Source: Lentibacillus sediminis
GTDB lineage: Bacteria > Bacillota > Bacilli > Bacillales > Amphibacillaceae
Direction of reading: 5' to 3'
Assembly (NCBI RefSeq): GCF_002763455.1
Contig: NZ_NIXK01000006.1
Location: 225,848 to 289,847, forward strand
Length of the DNA stretch: 64,000 bases
Below are positions 35,972 to 44,674 of this stretch, piece after piece (the stretch's first letter is position 1; each line of letters starts with the position of its first letter). The translations under genes and the position numbers were made by a program. The notes under the pieces were generated by a model. It had not been told where the DNA came from and ran no database searches. It was given only the letters and a program-made list of their open reading frames with translations.

Positions 35972-36106
35972 ATGTTAGGGGAATTTGATGGATTAACTTT
36001 TAATCATGGAGTTGTATTTGTTGTACTAATTGCTTTGCTTATATTCGGAACTGTTGCTGGTGGAAACGTTATTCAGGATCCAAGTCAACCACAGCAAACA
36101 TTGTAA
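35972..36106 (+). CDS. Small hydrophobic protein, 44 aa (YjcZ-like?)
   Basis: ATG at 35972 after AAGGAGAGG. One membrane helix (residues 13-30, GVVFVVLIALLIFGTVAGG) and a polar Gln/Pro tail. Size and character resemble YjcZ/SscA-type spore proteins; this is a resemblance only. Forms a pair with the 98-aa gene. Confidence 0.55.
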   Translation: MLGEFDGLTFNHGVVFVVLIALLIFGTVAGGNVIQDPSQPQQTL

Positions 36107-36258
36107 TAATAAAGAAAAACAACTCACCAGGCAGAATTTGAAACCACACTAATTAAAAATACATGCGCGACGGGAATTATCATAATCAGGATGCCATAAT
36201 TTAAGAATCACTGAATGATTGAGTCCTCCCCACCTTAAGTTTCATACATTGAAAATAG

Positions 36259-36296
36259 AACCCCTCCAATCTTTGGCAATCAAGGGTTTGAGGGTT
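36259..36296 (-). terminator. Hairpin behind the small minus-strand genes
   Basis: AACCCTC/GAGGGGTT arms with a long loop, then CTATTTTC on the minus strand; just beyond the stop of a gene remnant. Confidence 0.5.
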
Positions 36297-36297
36297 T

Positions 36298-36460
36298 TTA
36301 TGTGTAATCAAGAAAAGCATTATCATGTTCAGACACTGTAATTGTTCCGGTTGTCTGAGGGATGCTCATAAGTTGATTGAAGTCTGTATCATCTTCAAAT
36401 AGCTTCCGTATCTGATCTTCACCTTAAATAAATTAGTTTTCCGGATTCTTCTAGCTTACG
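36298..36460 (-). pseudogene. Remnant of a short gene
   Basis: The minus strand reads KRKLEESGKLIYLR in one frame, then, after a stop and frame change, a 40-codon stretch including DQIRKLFEDDTDFNQLMSIP ending at 36298. No start or ribosome site fits the second part. Protein-like composition and a following hairpin suggest a decayed gene. Parent family not recognised. Confidence 0.35.
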
Positions 36461-36461
36461 T

Positions 36462-36566
36462 TTATATTATTAAGTGTCTTCTGTACCATCTGCTTGGACC
36501 AAATACAGTGAAAAGAACTACGACTAATCCAGTGATTGTTACGCCTAATTTGGAATAATCCCTCAC
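36462..36566 (-). CDS. Possible 34-aa single-pass membrane peptide
   Basis: GTG at 36566 overlapping an AAGAGGAGGT ribosome site; peptide VRDYSKLGVTITGLVVVLFT followed by a basic Arg-Trp-Tyr-Arg-Arg end. One membrane helix with a positive C-terminal flank. 18 nt after the DUF6241 gene. Short, so uncertain. Confidence 0.35.
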   Translation of the reverse strand: MRDYSKLGVTITGLVVVLFTVFGPSRWYRRHLII

Positions 36567-36584
36567 ACCTCCTCTTAGCCTTTT

Positions 36585-37115
36585 TTATTCTCGGCTTTGC
36601 AAATATTCCTGTTCTTCTTCCGGACTTAAAATTCCTGTTGCTCGGCCAACCGTGCCACCCTGCATCTCCCATATAACGTTATGATCTTCGTCTACTCTTG
36701 AAAAATCGCCAGCCTTCCAGCGTTCTAAAATATCCTTGTAAACATCTAAATCAGTTAGTTCTCTCTTATTATCTTCCAGTCCCAACCCGTCTAACAGCCA
36801 TTGAATACGGCTATCCGTAATCTCATAGAATCCCCATTTTTCACTTGCATCCACTTTTTGATGACTCATGCCATGGATATATTCCCGATAATCAATGTCT
36901 GTTAATTCCTCCTGGGATTTACTTAGACCGAATGGATTCAACCCCTGTTCAGCAAATTCTTCTAAATCTTCCTCAGTAACCGTTCCACCGCTATTTTCTC
37001 TTGCTGCTTCCACAGTTTCATCCTCGTCCCCCTGTGTATCTGAACCAGCAGTATATATATAAAGGCCAATTGCCACTACTGTAATTGAAGCTATAATCCA
37101 TATAATTCTTCTCAT
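36585..37115 (-). CDS. DUF6241-like membrane-anchored protein
   Basis: 176 aa from the ATG at 37115 (GAGG 9 nt upstream; an ATG three codons earlier abuts the ribosome site). One N-terminal membrane helix, an acidic linker, then the conserved-looking segment YIHGMSHQKVDASEKWGFYE followed by ITDSRIQWLL, which I associate with DUF6241. Extracytoplasmic, function unknown. Confidence 0.55.
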   Translation of the reverse strand: MRRIIWIIASITVVAIGLYIYTAGSDTQGDEDETVEAARENSGGTVTEEDLEEFAEQGLNPFGLSKSQEELTDIDYREYIHGMSHQKVDASEKWGFYEITDSRIQWLLDGLGLEDNKRELTDLDVYKDILERWKAGDFSRVDEDHNVIWEMQGGTVGRATGILSPEEEQEYLQSRE

Positions 37116-37158
37116 TTTGGCCATCCTCTTTTTTTATATTTTTAAATCATCTAACATT

Positions 37159-37326
37159 TTAACAATTGATTTTAAAAATATCAATGATGGGATGGCTGTG
37201 CAAATTCTCTTCTGGCCATACCTCGTCTCTAAAAATCTCATTTATTTGATCAGACTTGCCAAAAACCTTTACAATGAATCGATTATTATTCTCCCGTAGA
37301 TAAAAGATATTTTTTGGTGATGCCAT
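37159..37326 (-). CDS. Possible 55-aa protein overlapping a lipoprotein pseudogene
   Basis: ATG at 37326 with GGAGAG 4-5 nt upstream; peptide starts MASPKNIFYLRENNNRFIVK and ends IIDIFKINC. It overlaps, in another frame, the degraded C-terminal part of the lipoprotein pseudogene. Codon content looks protein-like, but with no family match it could be chance or another remnant. Confidence 0.3.
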   Translation of the reverse strand: MASPKNIFYLRENNNRFIVKVFGKSDQINEIFRDEVWPEENLHSHPIIDIFKINC

Positions 37327-37634
37327 CGAACTCTCCAATCAAAACAGGTTACTGCTCATTCGTACTATATATAATTGCTCCCTCTGGCAATTTTGTGGCC
37401 ATCCCTTTTTTAATGGTTTCCAGTTTCTGTTTTTTGTAAATGTTTTCTCCTCTATCCACTCAACTCCATGTATATAACTGTTTCATCAGCCAGTTCTATC
37501 AGGTCTGCATCAGGATTAAGATCCAGAACTTGATCTCTTGTCAGCTTTCCGCCGTAATTATCAGAGCAGCCGACTAAAAGTAAAAGAAATAAAAGGGAAA
37601 TTGGTGTTTTAAAATCACTTTTGAACTCCCCCAA
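37286..37634 (-). pseudogene. Degraded small lipoprotein gene
   Basis: A 60-codon ORF from 37634 carries a lipoprotein signal (SLLFLLLLVGCS) and DLNPDADLIELADETVIY, then stops. Homologous-looking sequence continues in other frames: HGVEWIEE, then GENIYKKQKLETIKKGMATK with LPEGAIIYSTNEQ, an in-frame TAA, and PVLIGEFDGITKKYLLSTGE. This order resembles a Bacillus lipoprotein family with an NPDADIF...DVDW...LPVGT layout. At least two frameshifts plus one nonsense codon are seen. The natural start may also be shifted: GGGGGAG precedes a GTG that fits only if one A is restored. Confidence 0.6.
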
Positions 37635-37690
37635 TGGCGTAAAACATTCTAAATACCTCTTATTAAGTAATGCGGCTCCTTATTGTCAGT

Positions 37691-38416
37691 CTACCGCCTA
37701 CGAAACCCTCTAATCGAATCCCCAATAATATAAGAAAGACGTATCCTGCTCAGCCAGGAGTCCAGCTCGCTTGCATCATTTGATTTATTATGAGGCAAAT
37801 AAAGCAAGCCATCCGCCTTCGTAAACCCGATGCTCTCCTTCCCCCACGCCTCTCTGACAATCAGCGGCCATTCGGCATCCGTCATTTTTGCCGCAGATTT
37901 CTTCACTATTAGATCCAATGCTCGCCGACTCACGCCGCAAGAGCCTGCAGCAATATCCACTTCCTCCCCGAATTCTTCAGAAAACATCCTATTTGTCATG
38001 CGTTCTGTTTCTCTCCACTCCAGAGGATGAGTGGAAAATGCCTTTTCTGTCCTTCCGATAATCAAATAATCGTTTGCCATGATTTGTTTTTGAATCTGTG
38101 GAAATTCTTCAGGGTGATGTAACGCCCAGGTGATTAATCGGTCTAAATCACAATAATGGTAAAAAGCGTATTTGTATGGTTGAACCAGACGTAAGATATT
38201 TCTTCTTGCGTTCGCTGCCCCGTTCTTCCCGACAGTAAACACAGAAAATCCTGCCTGCTTCAGTAATTCCCCGATATCAGCTGGAGTCTGGTCACTGATG
38301 GCAACATACTTATGTTTGTAATAATTTCTGAGGATAGAAACTGACTTCTTTAATGGCTGCCGGATCAGTCCATCTTTATCATGAATGATAGTAAGCAGTG
38401 CAATGTCGCTGTTCAA
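37691..38416 (-). CDS. Conserved protein, possible glycosyltransferase-like
   Basis: 241 aa, soluble. The N-terminus resembles a nucleotide-sugar fold strand (DIALLTIIHDKDGLI), with a DLD in YHYCDLDRLITWALHHPEEF, IIGRTEKAFSTHPLEW and DIAAGSCGVSRRALDLI. I recall a conserved family with this motif order annotated as glycosyltransferase-like, but its reaction is not known to me. Monocistronic in the island. Confidence 0.45.
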   Translation of the reverse strand: MNSDIALLTIIHDKDGLIRQPLKKSVSILRNYYKHKYVAISDQTPADIGELLKQAGFSVFTVGKNGAANARRNILRLVQPYKYAFYHYCDLDRLITWALHHPEEFPQIQKQIMANDYLIIGRTEKAFSTHPLEWRETERMTNRMFSEEFGEEVDIAAGSCGVSRRALDLIVKKSAAKMTDAEWPLIVREAWGKESIGFTKADGLLYLPHNKSNDASELDSWLSRIRLSYIIGDSIRGFRRR

Positions 38417-38600
38417 TTAACCTCTCCCCTGCGTTGGACTTGTTTTATTAATAAGATGTTATAATCATCGTCTTTCCGATATTTATTCACCCATAAATTT
38501 TAGATTTTTTTACTATCCCATCATATTCTACTATTAAAACGGAATACTGCTGATTAGTATTGTATATAAAATCCCTCACAAATTAAGCATAATTTTAACC

Positions 38601-38774
38601 TCACTTGTTTAGTTTTTTATAATAATAGACTGAAGTACTTATTAATCCTAAGATAAAAATAATAAGGATCAATAAAAATTCCATCTCCCCCTTAATTACT
38701 TTTGGTCCAAAAACCAGTAGATAAGCCACAAACAATGCAATATTAAAATACAATAATAATTTATAAAGTTTCAT
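38601..38774 (-). CDS. Small two-helix membrane protein, 57 aa
   Basis: ATG at 38774 after GGAAA. Two hydrophobic segments (residues 4-23 and 32-49) and a basic C-terminus YYYKKLNK. No family recognised. Sits between the glycosyltransferase-like gene and the ABC-2 operon. Confidence 0.45.
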   Translation of the reverse strand: MKLYKLLLYFNIALFVAYLLVFGPKVIKGEMEFLLILIIFILGLISTSVYYYKKLNK

Positions 38775-38868
38775 GTAATTTCCTTTCGATGTTTTTATTC
38801 AACCTATAAGCTTACACATCAGCTGCTGATCGCTCATTTGCATGTACTCCTTGTCTCGGCTTCGTCCC

Positions 38869-41385
38869 CTATTTCCTAAACCAAGCCAAACCACCACCAA
38901 GCAAAAGAATCGAGCTTACAGCAAGCACACTCATCCCCAGCCAAGGCTGAATGTCGCTATTATTCAAAACCGTCGCTAATTCACCATTCGCTATTTTGCC
39001 AGCATTCAAATACGTAAATGGAAGATAGTGGGCAATCTCTCCAACACTTGTCGCCAGGAAATACCCTCCTGCTGCAACAAAAACAGTCAGAATAAAAGTG
39101 GTCACCGTATTCCGTGTAAAAAGAGAAAAGACCAGGGAGAGCACCAACAAGAACAGGAGAGAGGCTAACACCAAAAGCCCTGTCTCGACCAGATAGCTGC
39201 CCATCGTTATAAAATGAAATCCGCCTTCCAGACTGGTCAGCCCGTCATAATTGTCCACCTCCGCAATTTCCGTCGCATCATAATGCAATACTGGAAATGC
39301 CCAATCGCCAAACCGGTCACCTGCCGTTCCGAGTAACACCATACATGCCATCAGACCAATTGTGATTCCCAGTGCCGCCGTGATCGAGACAGCAGCTTTT
39401 CCTGTAAACATGCGGCCTTTGGAAATCGGCTGGGTTTTCAGGAAATCAAGGGTACGCTTTTTGCCTGTCTCCGCAGCAAACCCAAACCCAAAGAGAAACA
39501 CAAGCAGACCCAAAGGAACAAGGTAAATAAACAGGTCAAAAAAGGTATATAGATAGAATAGCCCGGTGGTATCGATCTTCTGGGTCTCCCGCTTCCATTC
39601 CATTTCATCAAGCCGGTTGGGAAATGACTCATAAATGGTATACATATACTCAGACGGCAGAACAGGCTCCAGATTCCTCTCTGCCAGGATTTCTTTTTCT
39701 GCAATGCTCGTATTAAAAGTGAAGGTGGTCACCGAGGGTTGAAAGATCTGATCTTCAAATTGGATTTCTCCCTTCCACAACCGATTTTGATAAATCCAAT
39801 AATCGTAATACGTCTTCCAATTCTCCTCGTGATAGGCAGCTAACATTTCTTTCGTTCGCATGAGATATGAATGGCTGTACTTAAGGCTCTGTTCGACCGC
39901 AGGCGCCGTCGTTTGAGCCCTCTCTAACTGCATTTCTTCCATTCGATCAAGCGTTTGCTTCTTCTCCAGCTGTTGAATCACTTTTTTTGCTTCTTGTAAT
40001 CTTTCCTCATCCGTAGGGATTATGGTATCTTCATGAACATTTATCGTTCCATTGATTCGTTGTAAAAATTCCTGTTCTCTCTCATTACTTTGGAAAAAAA
40101 TAAGAACATACCCGCCAACAACCATCAGCACAAATATCACAAGCAACTGTTTCACCAACCCCTGCCGCCATAATTTCCGCCATTCAAATAACAGCATCGC
40201 CTTTAAAGGAGTAGGCTGCTTGATTGTCTTTCCTTTATGATATGGAGACACTTTGTGCGCTTCCATTTGGAGAGAGATCTGCTTTTTCTGAATCCAATAA
40301 CATAAAATAAGTATAAGGAATGTATAGACAAAAAGCAGCCCCGCAAATACAAAATGTCCCTCCGGTTGTTCAATCCGCTCCGTAAAGGAGAAATAATAAA
40401 AAGGATTCCATACCGCCTGCAGATTTCCTATTTGACCAGTTAGTAAATTTCCGCAGAGAAGCACAAGCAATGTCAAGATCAAGGTACTGAATCTGTTTCT
40501 AAAAAGCAGGCTAATGAGCAGTGCAAGACTGAACGCAAAACTGGCACTCCCGATGAAGAGAAAGAGCAGTTTCCCTATATATTCCAGGATGGTGATAAAT
40601 TCAAATCCGTCTTCCAAGATAACCAATTGTGGGTAGGCAAAACTTCCAATATCCTCCCCATAAGCCAGCGGAAGAACAAAACTAGCTGTCAGAAAAATAC
40701 TAAGGAAAAACAATGTGGAAGCCATCATACTTGCATATTTACCTAGTACTACAGACCATTTCTTAAATGGCTGGGTATACAGGGTGCTAATTGTGCGTTG
40801 ATCAAATTCCTCACTCAATGTGCCGCCTAGTAGAAAAACAAGCAGAAGCACACCGTTAAAACTCATCAGCGCACTGGCAGCGATCTTCATAAAGTTAGCA
40901 GATTGAAGCGAATAATTTGCGTCCTCATAAGGTAATTGCTGCATAATCAGAATCGCATTTTTCTCTAAGCGCTGGGACAGTTCCTCGCCCTCAAACGATG
41001 GAAAATCGCCGCCTGATTCCAAATGGGTTTGGACTGTATCCAAAAACTGATACTCCAATTTGGGAACCCGACCCCACTGATCGTTTTGCAAGGCATTCTG
41101 CAAATCATGAAAAGAAGCACTCATTTCCTGTACATTGGCAAATTGCGCTTGAAGGATTTCATCATCCGGATTATCATTTGCTTGCTCACGAAGTTCATTT
41201 TCCAGAGACAACACATGTTGAGCGTGAGGAGTGACCATGAACTGTTCCGCATTATTGCCTATCTCGCTCTGCATCCAGACATTCCGAAAAAACATCCCGC
41301 TTACAAACAGCAAAACCAGTAAGGAGAGGATGACAAACTGTTTTTTTCTCCAATTCTTTTTAAATTCAAACTTGAAAAGCTGCAT
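38869..41385 (-). CDS. Large ABC-2 type permease (two fused halves)
   Basis: 838 aa from the ATG at 41385 (AAGGATG 6 nt upstream), overlapping the ATPase gene by 20 nt. Two similar halves, each beginning with a basic helix (MQLFKFEFKKNWRKKQF; LLFEWRKLWRQGL), a large extracytoplasmic loop and about five more membrane segments. Works with the ATPase encoded just upstream as an exporter of unknown substrate. Downstream of PlcR-like box 1. Confidence 0.75.
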   Translation of the reverse strand: MQLFKFEFKKNWRKKQFVILSLLVLLFVSGMFFRNVWMQSEIGNNAEQFMVTPHAQHVLSLENELREQANDNPDDEILQAQFANVQEMSASFHDLQNALQNDQWGRVPKLEYQFLDTVQTHLESGGDFPSFEGEELSQRLEKNAILIMQQLPYEDANYSLQSANFMKIAASALMSFNGVLLLVFLLGGTLSEEFDQRTISTLYTQPFKKWSVVLGKYASMMASTLFFLSIFLTASFVLPLAYGEDIGSFAYPQLVILEDGFEFITILEYIGKLLFLFIGSASFAFSLALLISLLFRNRFSTLILTLLVLLCGNLLTGQIGNLQAVWNPFYYFSFTERIEQPEGHFVFAGLLFVYTFLILILCYWIQKKQISLQMEAHKVSPYHKGKTIKQPTPLKAMLLFEWRKLWRQGLVKQLLVIFVLMVVGGYVLIFFQSNEREQEFLQRINGTINVHEDTIIPTDEERLQEAKKVIQQLEKKQTLDRMEEMQLERAQTTAPAVEQSLKYSHSYLMRTKEMLAAYHEENWKTYYDYWIYQNRLWKGEIQFEDQIFQPSVTTFTFNTSIAEKEILAERNLEPVLPSEYMYTIYESFPNRLDEMEWKRETQKIDTTGLFYLYTFFDLFIYLVPLGLLVFLFGFGFAAETGKKRTLDFLKTQPISKGRMFTGKAAVSITAALGITIGLMACMVLLGTAGDRFGDWAFPVLHYDATEIAEVDNYDGLTSLEGGFHFITMGSYLVETGLLVLASLLFLLVLSLVFSLFTRNTVTTFILTVFVAAGGYFLATSVGEIAHYLPFTYLNAGKIANGELATVLNNSDIQPWLGMSVLAVSSILLLGGGLAWFRK

Positions 41386-42265
41386 GTGGGTCATCCTTAT
41401 CGGCAAAGATCTTTCGATAGCGTTGTTCGGATCCTGTCTTCCTCTGTTCAATCCCAAGTATTTCAATATCATGCGCCTGCAGAATCTCTAATACGTTATG
41501 TAATAGACGGTCTTTATCCGGAAATTTTAATTGGTGATTCTCGATGGTGATAGGCATTTGATGTTTTTCTAATGTCTTCATTGCCAATGATGGCTGATCA
41601 ACCGTGATAAAATAGTGAACCAGTTCAAATAATGAGAGTTCTTCTTTTATAAGACGGCCATTCTTTAAAAATAAGATATTCGAAGTTACACGATCAATCT
41701 CCCCCAGATTATGGGAAGATAATAGAATGGCAGTTCCCTCTTTTTCCAGCTGTAATAAAAGCTCACGAATTCGGATAGCACTTGTTGGATCCAAACCGTT
41801 TAGTGGCTCATCCAAAATCAGCAATTTTGGGCGATTAATCACCGCCATAGCCAGCAGCAGGTGCTGTTTCATACCCAAAGAATAATTCTTCACACGTTTA
41901 TTCAAATAGGGAGCGTTTCCAATTCGTTGCGCTGTCTCTTCAATTCTTGTCTTCGGCAGTGCTTGTGCATCCGCAATAAATTGCAGATGGTCATAGCCGG
42001 TTAAGTAATCATATAATACCGAGGTGTCCTGCATAAATGATATCTCTTTAAAAATAGTTGGATCTGTGTTGTTCTTGCCTAAAATGGTAACCCCCCCGTG
42101 ATCGGCATGAAGCAGGTTGGTGATGATATTCAATAACGTGGATTTTCCTGAGCCGTTTGGACCTATAAGGGCTAGGATTTGTGGTTTATGTATCTCAAAG
42201 GATATAGTTTCTAATACGCGTTCTTTTTTGTAGGATTTTTGGATGTCTTCTACTTTCAATATCAC
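41366..42265 (-). CDS. ABC transporter ATP-binding protein
   Basis: 299 aa from a GTG (AAAGGTGG upstream). Walker A LIGPNGSGKSTLLNI, signature NYSLGMKQHLLLAMAV, Walker B PKLLILDEPLNGLDP, His loop LLSSHNLGEIDR. Partner of the ABC-2 permease. Its 5' untranslated region contains a perfect hairpin (42304-42330), and its promoter carries box 1. Confidence 0.87.
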   Translation of the reverse strand: MILKVEDIQKSYKKERVLETISFEIHKPQILALIGPNGSGKSTLLNIITNLLHADHGGVTILGKNNTDPTIFKEISFMQDTSVLYDYLTGYDHLQFIADAQALPKTRIEETAQRIGNAPYLNKRVKNYSLGMKQHLLLAMAVINRPKLLILDEPLNGLDPTSAIRIRELLLQLEKEGTAILLSSHNLGEIDRVTSNILFLKNGRLIKEELSLFELVHYFITVDQPSLAMKTLEKHQMPITIENHQLKFPDKDRLLHNVLEILQAHDIEILGIEQRKTGSEQRYRKIFADKDDPHAAFQV

Positions 42266-42303
42266 TTCTTAACCACCTTTCATAGACAGGGCATAATTCA
42301 ATG

Positions 42304-42330
42304 GAACTAAGAATGCTAAATTCTTAGTTC
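42304..42330 (-). promoter_or_regulatory. Perfect hairpin in the 5' leader of the ABC operon
   Basis: 11-bp arms GAACTAAGAAT/ATTCTTAGTTC around a 5-nt loop, between the predicted transcription start and the GTG. No T tract follows, so it is a leader structure or a second operator. Confidence 0.55.
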
Positions 42331-42344
42331 ACTCTATTATGATC

Positions 42345-42386
42345 ATATTACACTTACTTCAAATTTTAAATATGCATCTCGGCATA
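42345..42386 (-). promoter_or_regulatory. PlcR-like box 1 with promoter of the ABC-2 operon
   Basis: Minus strand: TATGCCGAGATGCATA (42386-42371), 20 bp, then TAATAT as -10. The 16-bp box matches the PlcR consensus TATGNAN4TNCATA at nearly all fixed positions. Points towards the ATPase gene at 42265. Confidence 0.65.
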
Positions 42387-42534
42387 ATATAAAGAGGATG
42401 CTTTAGGGAATGAATAGTTTGCTGAACCTTAAAATGTTTTAAAGAGGCATTCCATGCCTTAAAATTTATCAAGGTTTTAGATGACGTTACTTCTACGTTT
42501 TGGATATAACCCTTCCTCCCGTTTTTTTATCTGT

Positions 42535-42787
42535 TGGATTATCAGCAAGTCATCAAAATTATGAAAGAGGTCGAAGTGATTCTGAAAAATATCATTTGTT
42601 TTACATGAAAGGGAGGACCATAACATACTTGCAACAACTTATAAAAGACAGATGACCTTCCTTTATCAGAAAGATATATGGAGAATGCCATAACGATATT
42701 TTTTTCACTTAAAGGTAAATGGGGGTATTTTAAAAAAGCGGAAAATGACTTAGCTAAACTTCGGGAATACAAAGAAGCAGAAGTCTA
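42535..42787 (+). pseudogene. Decayed paralogue of the PlcR-like regulator (C-terminal TPR part)
   Basis: Aligns at base level with about 49885-50105 of the intact-length regulator: GTCATCAAAATTATGAAAG vs GTAATAGATGTAATGAAAA, then TTTACATGAAAGG, then ACTTGCAACAACTTATAAAAG. Residual protein reads ERYMENAITIFFSL and KKAENDLAKLRE, matching KQYMEKAISIFSL and EKAEKDLNRIRS. Frames are broken in several places and the HTH half is gone. Box 1 sits upstream, as box 3 does for the intact regulator. Confidence 0.75.
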
Positions 42788-43106
42788 AGTAATTTTTTAT
42801 TTTGTAATGTAAAAGCAGTTGCAGCACAAGACTGCATCCGTTCCCTTCCATTTAGCGCAGGAATTTAATCAAATTGCGGACCATTTTAACACTGAACTTT
42901 TATGGATTGATGGGATCAGCTAGAAGATCAAATATCGTCCCTGTGCTCTTTTTCGGAGCTTATTCGCGGCAAGGTAACCCACTATCCCTTTTTCTACAAT
43001 TGAATCGGTCGACTTCTTCACAAAGTATGAACAATTAAATTGCTTAAATTGACATTGCTTAACAATCGCGATCGTTTTCTGTAAGGTCGTTACCACATTA
43101 ACATTT
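42788..43106. other. Gene-poor spacer with relic terminator
   Basis: 42818-42850 resembles the hairpin and flank after the lipoprotein gene at 50763-50810 (AATGTAAAAGC...CTGCATCCG), supporting duplication of the whole regulator cassette. A 70-codon minus-strand ORF at 42920-43132 has no ribosome site or family match and is not called. Confidence 0.5.
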
Positions 43107-43469
43107 CTACATTTGTGAAATACCACTTGCAAGTAAACTGAATAAGAAACTTATTGTTGTTAACCCAGCAATAGGCATTGCAAAAGCTTTGTTATTTCTA
43201 AATTCATTAACTGCCGCAAATACCCCAATCAAGCACAAAACCCACCATACAGGGACAAATATTAAATCTGCAACGTTCACAGGTAATAACGAATAAGCAC
43301 CTGTGAGGAAAAGTAACCAATTCAATGCCAATAATCCTAGAATGCCATATGATATTTTATGGGGGGTTGGTCTCTTATCATTTTTTTTAATAATAAAGTA
43401 GCTTGGAATAACTAATATTAAAAGTGCAATCATCCCTACAACTACTCCAAATATAAATGTAAAAGTCAT
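43107..43469 (-). CDS. Four-helix membrane protein
   Basis: 120 aa from the ATG at 43469 (GGAGGAGCGG upstream). Four hydrophobic segments (about 1-25, 40-58, 62-85, 95-115). No known family. Lies about 225 nt downstream of box 2 on the same strand, so it is a candidate member of the regulon; a product-export or immunity-like role would be a guess. Confidence 0.55.
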   Translation of the reverse strand: MTFTFIFGVVVGMIALLILVIPSYFIIKKNDKRPTPHKISYGILGLLALNWLLFLTGAYSLLPVNVADLIFVPVWWVLCLIGVFAAVNEFRNNKAFAMPIAGLTTISFLFSLLASGISQM

Positions 43470-43697
43470 ACCACCGCTCCTCCGATTTCGATAATCCATT
43501 CACAAAAGTAATTCCGGTTAAAAGCATTTCTTGTTTTTGTACATAATACTCTTTATCAATTATAATATCATTATTTTTTAACTCTTATTGTATATTGTAT
43601 ATATTTTAACTACCTTCTACAGCTTTTAAAAAGAGAATTGGATGATCTTATATATTTCAACCCCTTTCAATTGTAATATCTTAATTGCACCTTAACT

Positions 43698-43739
43698 ATA
43701 ACAACCTCATCTAAGTTTTTAAATATGCATCTTTGCCTA
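43698..43739 (-). promoter_or_regulatory. PlcR-like box 2 with -10 element
   Basis: Minus strand: TAGGCAAAGATGCATA (43739-43724), 20 bp, TGTTAT. One mismatch in the outer arm compared with the other boxes. Points to the membrane protein gene at 43469. Confidence 0.55.
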
Positions 43740-44014
43740 AAAAATCTGGAAAAGCATTTATATTGTAAAAATCATTTTTCAGTATGGAAAACTCCTAATT
43801 GTCACCAAACTGAGCCTCCAATGTCAATTTTCTATGAGACCACTTCTTAGTGGTAGCTTGAATGAGTCGAGGGAACCACTAAGTAATCGCTCATGTTATG
43901 CTTTTAATGCGAAAATACTGCTGAATCAAGGCTAAAACATACTTGTCCACTCTATAGTAACGTTGGCCCAAAATTATGTCACAAGTTGCACTATCTCATG
44001 TGTTTATTTATTCA
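43740..44014. other. Spacer without a gene
   Basis: AT-rich. Contains a small hairpin ACCACT-TCTT-AGTGGT at about 43839-43854 and a further ACCACTAAG copy 30 nt on. No ORF or known element recognised. Confidence 0.4.
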
Positions 44015-44674
44015 TCATTTCGGCTTCTTATCAGCTCTCCTAATAAAAATCAAAGTAACAACCATTAACACAATAACGGCTACACCTAACACAGACAACT
44101 TAATTGGCAGAAAAGGTCCATTTATCGGTGGATCAAATAAAAAGACATGTGGCCAAGGCATATAATCTCCCTGTGTTATTACTTCTAAAACGGTATAGAT
44201 CATAATAATCGTTAAAGAAATTTCAACATTTTTAATGAGAACGATCAGCGAAGTACCCAGAAGCATATAGAATAAAGTCAGAATAATAAAGTGCAATACA
44301 TTTATCCCTGTAAGTATGGATGCATCATATTTGATAATTAATATGCTGCATAACACAGCTAACCCTATTACATGCAAAAAGAAGTATCTGAAAAAATCAA
44401 CCGGAAATCTTTTGGAATAATAGGGTACCAGCGTTTCTTGGGCACCCTCTTCATACATTTCACTTAATCGGTAAAGTATCCACCAGCATGAAAACGGGAT
44501 GAACAATCCCTGTATGACAACGATGTTATTGTATCTATCATCTACTATTCCCGGCGCTAGGACAATGATAGACAGAGAAAAAGCAAACATAACTACCGGC
44601 ACAAAAAAGATGACACCCATTGTCTTCATATCGAAACGAAATGAAAGGAAGATGTTTTCGATAAAATGTTTCAT
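44015..44674 (-). CDS. ABC-2-like permease subunit
   Basis: 219 aa with six hydrophobic segments. Starts MKHFIENIFLSFRFDMKTMG. The ATG overlaps the upstream ATPase stop, so the two are translationally coupled. Third gene of an exporter operon with the ATPase and the 675-aa permease. Substrate unknown. Confidence 0.65.
   Translation of the reverse strand: MKHFIENIFLSFRFDMKTMGVIFFVPVVMFAFSLSIIVLAPGIVDDRYNNIVVIQGLFIPFSCWWILYRLSEMYEEGAQETLVPYYSKRFPVDFFRYFFLHVIGLAVLCSILIIKYDASILTGINVLHFIILTLFYMLLGTSLIVLIKNVEISLTIIMIYTVLEVITQGDYMPWPHVFLFDPPINGPFLPIKLSVLGVAVIVLMVVTLIFIRRADKKPK

Noticed and set aside
42920..43132. 70-codon minus-strand ORF considered as a transposase remnant.
   Set aside because: No ribosome site, no recognisable transposase motif, no inverted repeats around it.
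43740..44014. ACCACT/AGTGGT hairpin and nearby repeat considered as an IS end.
   Set aside because: No transposase, no partner inverted repeat and no target duplication seen.
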